From: Sphaerisporangium siamense
Lineage (GTDB): Bacteria > Actinomycetota > Actinomycetes > Streptosporangiales > Streptosporangiaceae
Length of the DNA: 64,000 bases
Direction of reading: 5' to 3'
Assembly (NCBI RefSeq): GCF_014205275.1
Contig: NZ_JACHND010000001.1
Span: 5,208,001 to 5,272,000, forward strand
In this document: in pieces, positions 57,701-64,000 of the stretch
Layout: every line of letters begins with the position of its first letter
How positions within the stretch are numbered: position 1 is the first letter of the stretch
Notes under the pieces: model-generated
The model's database searches: none
What the model saw: only the letters and a program-made list of their open reading frames with translations
Told to the model about the DNA's origin: nothing
Position numbers and translations under genes: made by a program

Positions 57701-59666
57701 CGCGGCACCCGGCTCGGTCGTGCTCGGCGACCCGGCGACCGTCCAGACCCGCGTGCTGACGGTCGCCAACGGAGGCATCGTGAGCTGGGGCGACCGCAGC
57801 ATCGTGATGCGGGTCCCGGCGACCGGCGTCCTGCCGGCGCAGATCCGGCCGGGGCCGAAACAGCTCACCGTCCGCACCGCGGCGGGCGTCCCCACGCCCA
57901 ACGGCCTCACCCTGCACGTGCGCGGCGACGCGGGCGGCGTCAGCTACCTGCCGCCCGTCGTGAACGTCGCCGGCCCTGACGCCCCGGGCGCGATCCAGAG
58001 CGCCGTCAACGCCGCCGCCGACGGCAGCCTGCTCGTGCTCAGGCCCGGCGTCTACCACGAGAACGTCCTGCTCTGGAAGCCGCTCATCCTGCAGGGGGTC
58101 GGCCCCGGCGGCCTGGTCGGCGCCCGCGAGCAGCAGGAACGCGCCCCCGAGGACCCGAGGTTCGACATCCCCGGCACCGTCATCGACGGGCGTTTCTTCC
58201 ACGACGACAAGCCCACCTGGACCGCCGCGCTGGCCGCGGCCGGCACGCTGGCCGGCGTGGACGCCGACCATCCCGTCCTCGAAGGGGCGGGCATCACGGT
58301 CGCCGCCAAGACCCCCACCGCCTTCCCCGCAGGGATGCGCGCGGCCCGCATCGACGGCCTCGCCATCACCACCGGCCAGGGACAGGGCGCCGGAGGCGTC
58401 CAGCTCCAGGCGTACGCCGCCAACCTGCAGATCACCAACGACGTCCTGGAGAGCGACGGAGGCATCTTCGCCGGCGGCATCGGCATCGGTCAGCCCTACT
58501 ACGACTCCCACAACACCGGCGTGCGGATCGCCCACGACCGCGTCATGGGCAGCGGCGGCCTCACCCGCTCCGGCGGCATCGGCGTCTTCCGCGGCTCCGG
58601 CGGCTACGAGATCGCCGACAACGTCATCTGCGGCAACTTCGGGGTCGAGTACGGCGCCGGCATCTCGCACTGGGGCCTGTCACCCGGCGGCTCCATCCAC
58701 GACAACAAGATCTACTACAACGATTCGGTCGACTCCGGGGCCGGCGTCACCATCGCCCAGGAGGTCCCCCAGCCCCTGCCCGACGGCACCACCCCGCTCG
58801 GCGACGGCTCCGGCGCCGTCGACCTCGACCGCAACGTGATCCAGGCCAACTACTCGGGCGATGACGCCGGCGGCCTCTTCGTCGAGGGCGCGCACACCGC
58901 GCGCGTCAACGTCCGCAACAACATGATCGTCGACAATGGGGCGGCCGACATCGGCGGCGCCGTCCTGCTGGACGACTCCGCCAACGTCGCCCTGGTCGGC
59001 AACACCGTGGCCAACAACGTGTCCACCGCCTCCTGCGAGACCTGCGACACCACGCCGCACGCCGCCGGGCTCGCCGCCGAGGCCAACGACCCGCTCTTCC
59101 AGGCCACCCTGCCCCCGGGCGCGCCCAAGTTCTCCGACCCGGTCGCGCTGTTCGGCAACATCTTCTGGCACAACCAGGCCTACACCCTCAGCCACCCCGG
59201 GCCCGGCGCCACGCTGGTCTCCGAGGGCTACATCGACATGGAGGTGCACGGCACCACCGGCGCGGCCGACACCTTCACGCCCCGCTACTCGCTGCTCGGC
59301 GCCGCGACGATCCGCGGCTCGGACGGGGCCGACCACCCGCTGCCCGGCGGCCAGGGCAACATCGTCGGCCAGGACCCGCGGTTCGTCCTGCCCTACACGC
59401 TGGAACTGGCGGTCGCGGGCTCGCGCCTCGACCCGCAGATGGCCGCGGTCACCATCACCGGGCAGGACCCGCCCGTCGGCCTCGCCGGCGACTACCACCT
59501 CCGGCCGACCTCACCGGCGATCAACAAGGGCCCCACCTACGGCGACTACCCGGCCCCGAGGACCGCGACCAGCGTCCCGGCGCCCGCCGTCGACATCGAC
59601 GGCCAGGCGCGCCCGGCCGGCCCCCTGCCCCTTCCCTTCGATCTCGGCGCGGACGAGGTGCGATGA
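54789..59666 (+). CDS. Giant secreted multidomain protein: CNA-B-like modules, IPT/TIG-like module, right-handed beta-helix
   Basis: From ATG 54789 the protein is 1,625 residues (ATG 54747 would add 14). A basic n-region and hydrophobic helix (GPVLWAAITALVMAMAPVLGV) end at PAGAQA, a Sec signal. Residues about 40-930 are successive beta-sandwich modules of the CNA-B/carboxypeptidase-regulatory type, with repeated GxxxPGSYxL and YEYTNAEG-like ends (RVPRVPPGSYILSIWD; QGRYEYTNAEG) and many Asp-rich, Cys-containing loops. Residues about 940-1045 resemble an IPT/TIG fold (QITIQGDFFGAAPGSVVLG). From about 1060 a pectate-lyase-like beta-helix begins with AIQSAVNAAADGSLLVLRPGVYHENVLL. No sortase signal or TM anchor is seen. 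The multicopper oxidase gene follows after one base. Confidence 0.82.
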   Translation: MRRARATRRRGPVLWAAITALVMAMAPVLGVTPPAGAQAGSITIEARDLATGAALPAFQYLVNLDNSRLPADPDPALRTGVAATESNSPIVAKGDQSRPAVDLPDGRYLISVRAAGHKMWGRHITLPRDAGTVRVDLSEASEAHPLPLGKIRVFVFDDSRWTNGAPDTGEAGLAGFQVTLREQTDSQVSVDYHNEPLCGGDCRTSSDGFVQIDDLGPATYFIYVTPPDHCGRDGSGTWTQTTTIDGGVGLQAGVEEGSDGTGAPGEALWEPPDRRTGYWFGFVCTATDFPAPGTGSISGTAKNWKAWPPFEVLSTAEPVENPYVALTSSANDTTVYVGRGDADGGFRVPRVPPGSYILSIWDEQLSYIIRFLPVDVPAGRNVDLGDVGVSRWFGWLSGHVYQDTGVARNGAALPAGSKGNGVRDCADLGDEDTCEPAVPNTDVDQRWRDGSIKDATFTDAQGRYEYTNAEGGPLGKWFIGETGFSRFGTTGASVHSEYDRTRATPVPTDAGGGLLTNQLVIEGHHSEVDWGKYQYADDEPGQIVGITYFATTRNEFDARMQVHEDYEPAIPGVTVRLEGPGPDGVPGTADDPVLNEYVTDHWRPSEDCDVLDKDGKDIGVQLHPLIGPRCVEVPATGNETKDAAFDGGYAFSDYCPPATGGFGHFDDEGDTVCRDGSAPVPLVAGTYITHAVMPAGGNDDRPCNPAGEKYVSGPGGAGCLYRPVREEDVNVDLGAQFTPAIPPPACAGDPHVIDQSTLTPRSPYYGVTPSPSRPLCDKRLVVLRNKQNANADFFLMTAFKNGPDVAEPGRIVGLVSDDIYFDRDAKSIWYGEPRPIGKIPIGIRDYNRRLITTVTTSENGAYEALLPSTETYNCPIPQGPCPGMYVVVVNDPGDKAHPNPTFNPDYLTASFAWDVWPGQTDQLDTPLDPISGTACELPVNTPELLQVSKPYVTAGDPAEARQITIQGDFFGAAPGSVVLGDPATVQTRVLTVANGGIVSWGDRSIVMRVPATGVLPAQIRPGPKQLTVRTAAGVPTPNGLTLHVRGDAGGVSYLPPVVNVAGPDAPGAIQSAVNAAADGSLLVLRPGVYHENVLLWKPLILQGVGPGGLVGAREQQERAPEDPRFDIPGTVIDGRFFHDDKPTWTAALAAAGTLAGVDADHPVLEGAGITVAAKTPTAFPAGMRAARIDGLAITTGQGQGAGGVQLQAYAANLQITNDVLESDGGIFAGGIGIGQPYYDSHNTGVRIAHDRVMGSGGLTRSGGIGVFRGSGGYEIADNVICGNFGVEYGAGISHWGLSPGGSIHDNKIYYNDSVDSGAGVTIAQEVPQPLPDGTTPLGDGSGAVDLDRNVIQANYSGDDAGGLFVEGAHTARVNVRNNMIVDNGAADIGGAVLLDDSANVALVGNTVANNVSTASCETCDTTPHAAGLAAEANDPLFQATLPPGAPKFSDPVALFGNIFWHNQAYTLSHPGPGATLVSEGYIDMEVHGTTGAADTFTPRYSLLGAATIRGSDGADHPLPGGQGNIVGQDPRFVLPYTLELAVAGSRLDPQMAAVTITGQDPPVGLAGDYHLRPTSPAINKGPTYGDYPAPRTATSVPAPAVDIDGQARPAGPLPLPFDLGADEVR

Positions 59667-59667
59667 C

Positions 59668-60852
59668 ATGAGACGAAGGGACCTTCTCAAGGCGGGGGCC
59701 CTCACGGGCGGCCTGCTCGTCGGAGGGCGGGCCCTCACCGGCACGGCCCAGGCCGCCGGGCAGACCAGGATCTCCCTCGCCGGGACCGACGGCCACATCA
59801 TCCTCCCCGGCCGGGCCCCGCTGTACGTGTTCGGGTTCGTCGCGGTGCCGGCGACCATGTCCGTCAACGACCTGGTCGCCACCTACAAGGGCAAGGCGCG
59901 GCACGTCTCGCCCGTCCTCGACGTCAAACAGGGCGACGACGCCTATATCACCCTCACCAATCTCGGGCTCGTCGGGCGGCCCGACCTCGTCGACTCCCAC
60001 ACCATCCACTGGCACGGCTTCCGCACCCCCACCGCGCTGTTCGACGGCGTGCCCGAGGTGTCGGTCGGCGTGCCGATCCACCGTCAGTTCACCTACTTCT
60101 ACCGCCCGCACGACCCGGGCACGTACATGTACCACTGCCACTTCGAGGACGTCGAACATGTGCAGATGGGCATGACCGGCATCGTCTACGTCCGGCCCGC
60201 CCAGGACGGCGACCCGGCCCCGGACCCGCTGCACCGGACCACCACCTACGCCTACAACGACGGCGACGGCTCCACCGCCTACGACCGGCACTTCGCGATC
60301 CTGCTCAACGAGATCGAGGAGCGGGAGCACGACGCCGACGAGCAGATCCAGGAGTTCATCTTCACCGACTACGACCCCCAGTACTTCACGATGAACGGCC
60401 GGGTCTACCCGCAGACCGTCCTCCCGGCGGGCGACCCCTCGCTGCCCTACCAGCCGGTCTCGTCGCTGATCCAGGCCAACCCCGGCGACCGGGTGCTGCT
60501 GCGGCTCGCCAACCTCGGATACCTGCAGCACGCGATGCAGCTCCCGGGGATCCCGCTGAAGGTCGTCGGCGAGGACGCCACGCTCCGCAGGGCGCCGTAC
60601 GTCACCAACACCCTCTACATCGGCCCCGGCGAGGCGCGCGACGTGCTGTTCACCGCCCCGCCGTTCAACCCCTCCGCGCCGGTCGCCTCCGACGCCCGGG
60701 GACCGTACAACGCCTACCTGTTCAAGAACCGGGACTTCCGGCGCCTGACCAACCGCGGCGCTCCGGGACTCGGCGGCATGGTGACGGAGGTCAGGGTGTA
60801 CCAGGGGTCGCCGCTGCCCGCGCAGACCGTGGTGGGGGAGACCTATGCGTAG
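59668..60852 (+). CDS. Tat-exported multicopper oxidase, copper site in first domain only
   Basis: The 394-residue protein has a Tat signal MRRRDLLKAGALTGGLLVGG. The first cupredoxin domain carries HTIHWHG (residues 111-117) and HCHFEDVEHVQMGM (156-169). Together these supply the type 1 ligands (His111, Cys157, His164, Met169) and two HxH pairs (114/116, 156/158) for a trinuclear centre. Cys157-His164 spacing is seven, against five in classical laccases. The second cupredoxin domain has only LQHAMQ where HPxHxHG would be expected, so it cannot complete the cluster alone. ATG 59668 follows the giant gene by one base, and it overlaps the next gene by 8 bp. Confidence 0.87.
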   Translation: MRRRDLLKAGALTGGLLVGGRALTGTAQAAGQTRISLAGTDGHIILPGRAPLYVFGFVAVPATMSVNDLVATYKGKARHVSPVLDVKQGDDAYITLTNLGLVGRPDLVDSHTIHWHGFRTPTALFDGVPEVSVGVPIHRQFTYFYRPHDPGTYMYHCHFEDVEHVQMGMTGIVYVRPAQDGDPAPDPLHRTTTYAYNDGDGSTAYDRHFAILLNEIEEREHDADEQIQEFIFTDYDPQYFTMNGRVYPQTVLPAGDPSLPYQPVSSLIQANPGDRVLLRLANLGYLQHAMQLPGIPLKVVGEDATLRRAPYVTNTLYIGPGEARDVLFTAPPFNPSAPVASDARGPYNAYLFKNRDFRRLTNRGAPGLGGMVTEVRVYQGSPLPAQTVVGETYA

Positions 60853-62515
60853 GCACCTGCGCGCGGCGGCGGCCGCGGCCGCCGCCCTCCTCGTCGCGTT
60901 CGCGCCCGGCGCCCACGCCCAGGCCCCTGCGCCGCCGCGCCAGGGCCTCGTCTGCGCCGACGGCCCCGACTTCGACCTGACGGCGACCCGCGGCCACACC
61001 GAGACCCCGGACGGCAACAGCGTCCTGATGTGGAGCTACGCCCTCACCGGCGGCGCCTTCCAGAGCCCCGGCCCCGTGCTCTGCGTCGAGCAGGGCGCGA
61101 CGGTCACGGTCCGCCTGCGCAACGAGCTCACCGAACCCGTCTCGATCGTCTTCCCCGGCCAGACCGGGATCCGCGGCAGCGGCAGCCCCGGGCTGCTGGC
61201 CGACGAGGCGCCCCCCGGCGGCCAGGCCACCTACACCTTCACCGCCGCCGAGCCCGGGACCTACGTCTACGAGAGCGGCACCGACCCGGCCAAGCAGGTC
61301 GAGATGGGACTCTACGGCGCGCTCGTCGTCCGCCCGGCCGGGCACCCCGACCACGCCTACGACGCGGCGACCCGGTTCGACCCCCGCCGCGAATACCTGC
61401 TCCTGCTCAGCGACATCGACCCCGACCTGCACCACGCCGTGGAGACCGGCGCCCCCTACGACTTCGGGACGCTGCGCAACCGGTACTTCGCCATCAACGG
61501 GCGCCAGTTCCCCGACACCCTCCAGGACAACGGCGTCTCCTGGCTGCCCGCGCAGCCGTACGGCGCGCTCGTCCGCGTCAAACCGTACGACGCGACCGGC
61601 AACCCGCTGCCCGCGCTGATCCGGATGGCCAACGTCGGCACGCTCAACCACCCCTTCCACCCGCACGGCAACCACATCAAGGAGATCGCCCAGGACGGCA
61701 GGCCGCTGCGGACCCCGGCCGGCGGCGACGCCTCCGGCGACCACTTCGCCGCCACCATCGGCACCGGGCAGACCGAGGACTACCTGTTCTCCTGGACCGA
61801 CCAGGACTCCTGGGACGCCGGGAGCAACCCCCTGCCGTCCTCCGTGGCCGCCCCCGACTACCGCAACCTGGACTTCAAGGACGGCGACACCTGGTCCAGC
61901 GGCGGCGCCTACCTCGGCGCCAAGGGCACCCTGCCCGTGGGCACCGCCTCGCAGAACATCTGCGGCGAGTGGTACTTCCCCTGGCACAGCCACGCGCTCA
62001 ACGAGTTCACCAACTACGACGCGGGCTTCGGCGGCATGGCCACCCTGTTGCGGGTGGACCCGCCCGGCGGGTGCGCGTCCGCCGCGGGCTCCGCCGCCGT
62101 CACGGCCGGCGTCCTCGACTCCGGCAACGCCGCCGCGCTCGCCGCCGCCGACGCCTCCTACTACCGGGTCGCCTCGACCGCCACCGGCACCACCGACTGG
62201 CACGGCGGCTTCGCCGGCGTCCCCGCCGGATCCACCGCCCTCACCGTCACCTACACCGGCCGCGACTCGCTCGCCGGTCTGCCCACAACGCTGTGGATCT
62301 GGAAATGGTCCACCGGCACCTGGACCCAGCTCGGCGCCGCCACCCCCGTCGGCACCACCGACACCACCCTGACCAGAACCGTCCCGGCCCCCGAGTCCCC
62401 CTACATCGGAACAGGGGCCAACGCCGGCAAGGTACGCGTCCGCGTCCTCACCACCGGCGCCGCCCCCTTCACCACGCAGGGCAACCTGCTCAAACTCACC
62501 TACGACGCGCCATGA
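60845..62515 (+). CDS. Exported multicopper-oxidase-like protein lacking the type 1 cysteine
   Basis: The 556-residue protein has a Sec signal ([25 protein letters not shown]). Its first cupredoxin-like domain has lost the ligands: PVSIVFPGQ replaces HWHG and YVYESGT replaces the second motif. Its later domain has HPFHPHGNH (residues 269-277) and WHSHALNEF (His381, Ser382, His383), where Ser stands for the type 1 Cys. Thus it offers two HxH pairs but no type 1 copper site. About 150 C-terminal residues form an extra beta-rich domain (SYYRVASTATGTTDWHGGFAGV). GGGGGAG precedes ATG 60845, which lies inside the end of the preceding oxidase gene, indicating coupled translation and a possible heteromer. 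Confidence 0.85.
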   Translation: MRRHLRAAAAAAAALLVAFAPGAHAQAPAPPRQGLVCADGPDFDLTATRGHTETPDGNSVLMWSYALTGGAFQSPGPVLCVEQGATVTVRLRNELTEPVSIVFPGQTGIRGSGSPGLLADEAPPGGQATYTFTAAEPGTYVYESGTDPAKQVEMGLYGALVVRPAGHPDHAYDAATRFDPRREYLLLLSDIDPDLHHAVETGAPYDFGTLRNRYFAINGRQFPDTLQDNGVSWLPAQPYGALVRVKPYDATGNPLPALIRMANVGTLNHPFHPHGNHIKEIAQDGRPLRTPAGGDASGDHFAATIGTGQTEDYLFSWTDQDSWDAGSNPLPSSVAAPDYRNLDFKDGDTWSSGGAYLGAKGTLPVGTASQNICGEWYFPWHSHALNEFTNYDAGFGGMATLLRVDPPGGCASAAGSAAVTAGVLDSGNAAALAAADASYYRVASTATGTTDWHGGFAGVPAGSTALTVTYTGRDSLAGLPTTLWIWKWSTGTWTQLGAATPVGTTDTTLTRTVPAPESPYIGTGANAGKVRVRVLTTGAAPFTTQGNLLKLTYDAP

Positions 62516-62598
62516 GCCGAATATGCGCGCACCCCATCCCGAAGCGAGCCGCGCTCCCCAAGCCGACCCACGACGCGCTATGAGGCCGAAAATGCGTG
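62502..62598 (+). repeat. Imperfect 28/29-bp direct repeat at the end of the second oxidase gene
   Basis: 62502-62529 and 62570-62598 read ACGACGCGCYATGAG-GCCGAAWATGCGYG with a handful of differences. They begin 68 bp apart, and the first copy spans the stop codon. It looks like a short duplication that lengthened the gap before the next gene. Confidence 0.6.
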
Positions 62599-62717
62599 TT
62601 ACCCGCCCTCGCGCCCGGCGCGCCCGTCAAGGCGCGCCACGCCACGCCCCGACAACGGCAACGCACGCCACCCCGACCCGCGCAGCCCGCCTCGTCTCCG
62701 CTCGGTCGCGACCCACC

Positions 62718-63614
62718 ATGAGGACCGCGACGCGGCGCGCCCTGGTGGCCGTCCTCATCGCGGCGGGCCTGACCGTCCCCGCCTCACCCGCCCAGGCGGC
62801 CGACGTATCGATCGACCTCTGCGCCGCCGCGGGCACCCTCGCGCTCCCCGGCCCCGTCACCGTGAACGTCTGGGGCTTCGCCCGCGCCGGCTCCGGCGGT
62901 TCGTGCGCGGGCGTCACCCCGTCGGTACCCGGCCCGGTCCTCACGGCCGGACAGGGCGACGAGGTCTCGGTCGTCCTGCGCAACACCCTGGACACCCCGG
63001 TCTCCCTGGAGATCCCAGGGGTGCCGTTCCGCCAGGGCGCGGGCGTCACCGCCCCGCCCGGCGGCACGGCCACCGCCACCTTCACCGCGTCCGCGCCCGG
63101 CACCTACCTCTACCAGGGGACAGAGCGGCAGCTCCCGATGGGACTGTACGGCGCGCTCATCGTCCGCCCCACGGTGGCGGGCCGCGCCTACGAGCCGGCC
63201 TCCACCGCCTACGACCGTGAGGCGCCACTGGTGCTGTCCGCCATCGACCCGGCCTTCAACGCCGCGCCGCTGTCCGCCGACCTCTACCGGTACGCGCCCA
63301 AGTTCTGGCTCGTCAACGGCAAGGCGTACCCCGACACCGACCCCGTGCACGGCGTCGCGCCGGGGACCAAGGTGCTGCTGCGCTACCTCAACGCGGGCTT
63401 CGACAACACGACGATGCGGCTGCTCGGCGCCTACGAACGGGTGATCGCCCGAGACGCCCACCCACTCGCCGCCCCCTTCGACGCCACCGCCGAGACCATC
63501 CCGGCCGGCGGCACCGAGGACGCCGTGGTCACGATCCCCGCCTCCGGCACCCGCTTCCCCCTCTACAACCGCCAACTCCACAAGACCATGCTGACCTTCC
63601 TCCAAATCCCGTGA
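62718..63614 (+). CDS. Exported cupredoxin-like protein without copper ligands
   Basis: From ATG 62718 the protein is 298 residues and starts with a clear signal peptide (MRTATRRALVAVLIAAGLTVPASPAQA). The frame is open back to 62523, but that stretch is Arg/Pro-rich and unlike a signal. The body follows the multicopper oxidase plan: GPVLTAGQGDEVSVVLRNTLDTPVSLEIPG, GTYLYQGTERQLPMGLYGALIVRP, a second domain with FWLVNGKAYPDTDPVHGVAPG and LLRYLNAGFDNTTM. HxH and HCH motifs are all missing, so it is probably a structural relative and not an enzyme. Its GTGA end overlaps the next gene. No good Shine-Dalgarno precedes 62718, so the start is uncertain. Confidence 0.78.
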   Translation: MRTATRRALVAVLIAAGLTVPASPAQAADVSIDLCAAAGTLALPGPVTVNVWGFARAGSGGSCAGVTPSVPGPVLTAGQGDEVSVVLRNTLDTPVSLEIPGVPFRQGAGVTAPPGGTATATFTASAPGTYLYQGTERQLPMGLYGALIVRPTVAGRAYEPASTAYDREAPLVLSAIDPAFNAAPLSADLYRYAPKFWLVNGKAYPDTDPVHGVAPGTKVLLRYLNAGFDNTTMRLLGAYERVIARDAHPLAAPFDATAETIPAGGTEDAVVTIPASGTRFPLYNRQLHKTMLTFLQIP

Positions 63615-64000
63615 CCCCGCCACCTCAGGAGAGCGGACCCGCGCCGGACCGGCGGAGGAGCGGGCGCGCATGGCGGCTGGGGCTGCTCGCCCTCGCCCTC
63701 ACCCTGATGGCAGGAGCGACCCCTCTCGGACCCCCACCCGCACCCGCCGTCCCCGCCTCCGCCGACGCCCTTGAGCCTGCCGCCGGTCCCGCCTCCGCCG
63801 ACGGTCTTGAGCGTGCCGCCGCCCCCGCCCTCACCGGCGAGACCTCGCGGCGTCCCCGCGCCCTGGCCGTCGACGCCAGGACCGCCCTGCGGCGTCCTTC
63901 CGTCGCGGCGGACGACCTGCCCGACCGGGCGGGAATTCGGCTCGTACGGGTGTCGGTGAGCGGCGGCGGGGGACTGGTCGACCTGCGCTTCCAGGTGCTC
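63611..64000 (+). CDS. N-terminal part of an exported protein, cut by the window edge
   Basis: The frame starts at GTG 63611 inside the preceding stop (GTGA) and stays open to the end, 130 codons. An Arg-rich n-region is followed by a hydrophobic helix (AWRLGLLALALTLMAGATPLG), a signal peptide or anchor. An Ala/Pro linker then has the duplicated ASADALEPAAGP/ASADGLERAAAP segment. The visible folded part begins GIRLVRVSVSGGGGLVDLRFQVL. I do not recognise the family. Operon position suggests a further component of the extracellular oxidase system. Confidence 0.7.
   Translation, partial: MTPPPQESGPAPDRRRSGRAWRLGLLALALTLMAGATPLGPPPAPAVPASADALEPAAGPASADGLERAAAPALTGETSRRPRALAVDARTALRRPSVAADDLPDRAGIRLVRVSVSGGGGLVDLRFQVL
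63751..63821 (+). repeat. Tandem 35-bp direct repeat in the last gene
   Basis: 63751-63785 and 63787-63821 are near-identical 35-bp units (core CCGCCTCCGCCGACG, then TTGAGC and TGCCGCCG), differing at four or so bases. They encode the duplicated Ala-rich linker of the terminal open reading frame. Confidence 0.75.

Noticed and set aside
54987-58670. A 1,227-codon minus-strand frame opposite the giant secreted protein
   Set aside because: Composition is Gly/Ala/Val/Asp/His-rich without domains, and the plus frame has a signal peptide and clear modules.

Overview
This is a very high-GC actinobacterial chromosome segment with frequent GTG/TTG starts, purine-rich ribosome binding sites and many ATGA/GTGA stop-start overlaps. 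Gene order (pimA end, pdxS-pdxT-yebC, ruvCAB, yajC-secD-secF-apt-relA, DUF349, hisS-aspS, rarA, DUF948-DUF6167-alaS-ruvX-mltG-aroE, infC-rpmI-rplT-methyltransferase-kinase-pheS-pheT) is the conserved core of Streptomyces and its relatives. Split additions such as a GTPase/GAP1 cluster and a second mltG make Streptosporangiales (a Nonomuraea/Streptosporangium-like organism) my best guess. That placement is inference.

Region 1 (1-41817) is core. It holds the end of PimA, a DUF3048 lipoprotein and vitamin B6 synthesis (pdxS, pdxT, interrupted by a PhoD-type phosphatase). ruvCAB follows, behind a perfect actinobacterial LexA operator. Next come Sec accessory proteins, purine salvage and the stringent-response enzyme, two membrane-anchored cyclophilins flanking a metallo-hydrolase-hisS-aspS operon, and alaS-ruvX-mltG-mltG-aroE with two tandem mltG genes. 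The infC-rpmI-rplT operon has a likely ATC start codon and a leader with a terminator-like hairpin. pheST ends the region. A nested inverted-repeat element occurs twice in opposite orientation, behind pdxS and behind relA.

Region 2 (41866-54691) is accessory. A secreted penicillin-acylase-family Ntn hydrolase is followed by a divergent gene set. On the minus strand are a degenerate vWA-like protein, a TRAFAC-type GTPase and two GTPase-associated-protein-1 (GAP1)-related paralogues. On the plus strand are a DUF4407 membrane coiled-coil protein and a Ser/Thr kinase fused to an MgtE-N/FliG-like helical-repeat domain. The set shares one AT-richer 242-bp control region and looks like one membrane-linked NTPase/kinase signalling or conflict system.

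Region 3 (54692-64000) starts with three TGACAG repeats phased at exactly 11 bp, probably an OmpR-family operator. It continues as an operon for the cell exterior: a 1,625-residue secreted protein (CNA-B-like modules, IPT/TIG-like module, right-handed beta-helix), a Tat-exported multicopper oxidase, a second multicopper-oxidase-like protein, a cupredoxin-like protein without copper ligands, and the start of another exported protein cut by the window edge. The first two oxidase proteins carry complementary halves of the canonical copper-ligand set, which suggests a split, two-subunit multicopper oxidase. No tRNA, rRNA, CRISPR array, transposase or prophage gene was seen.
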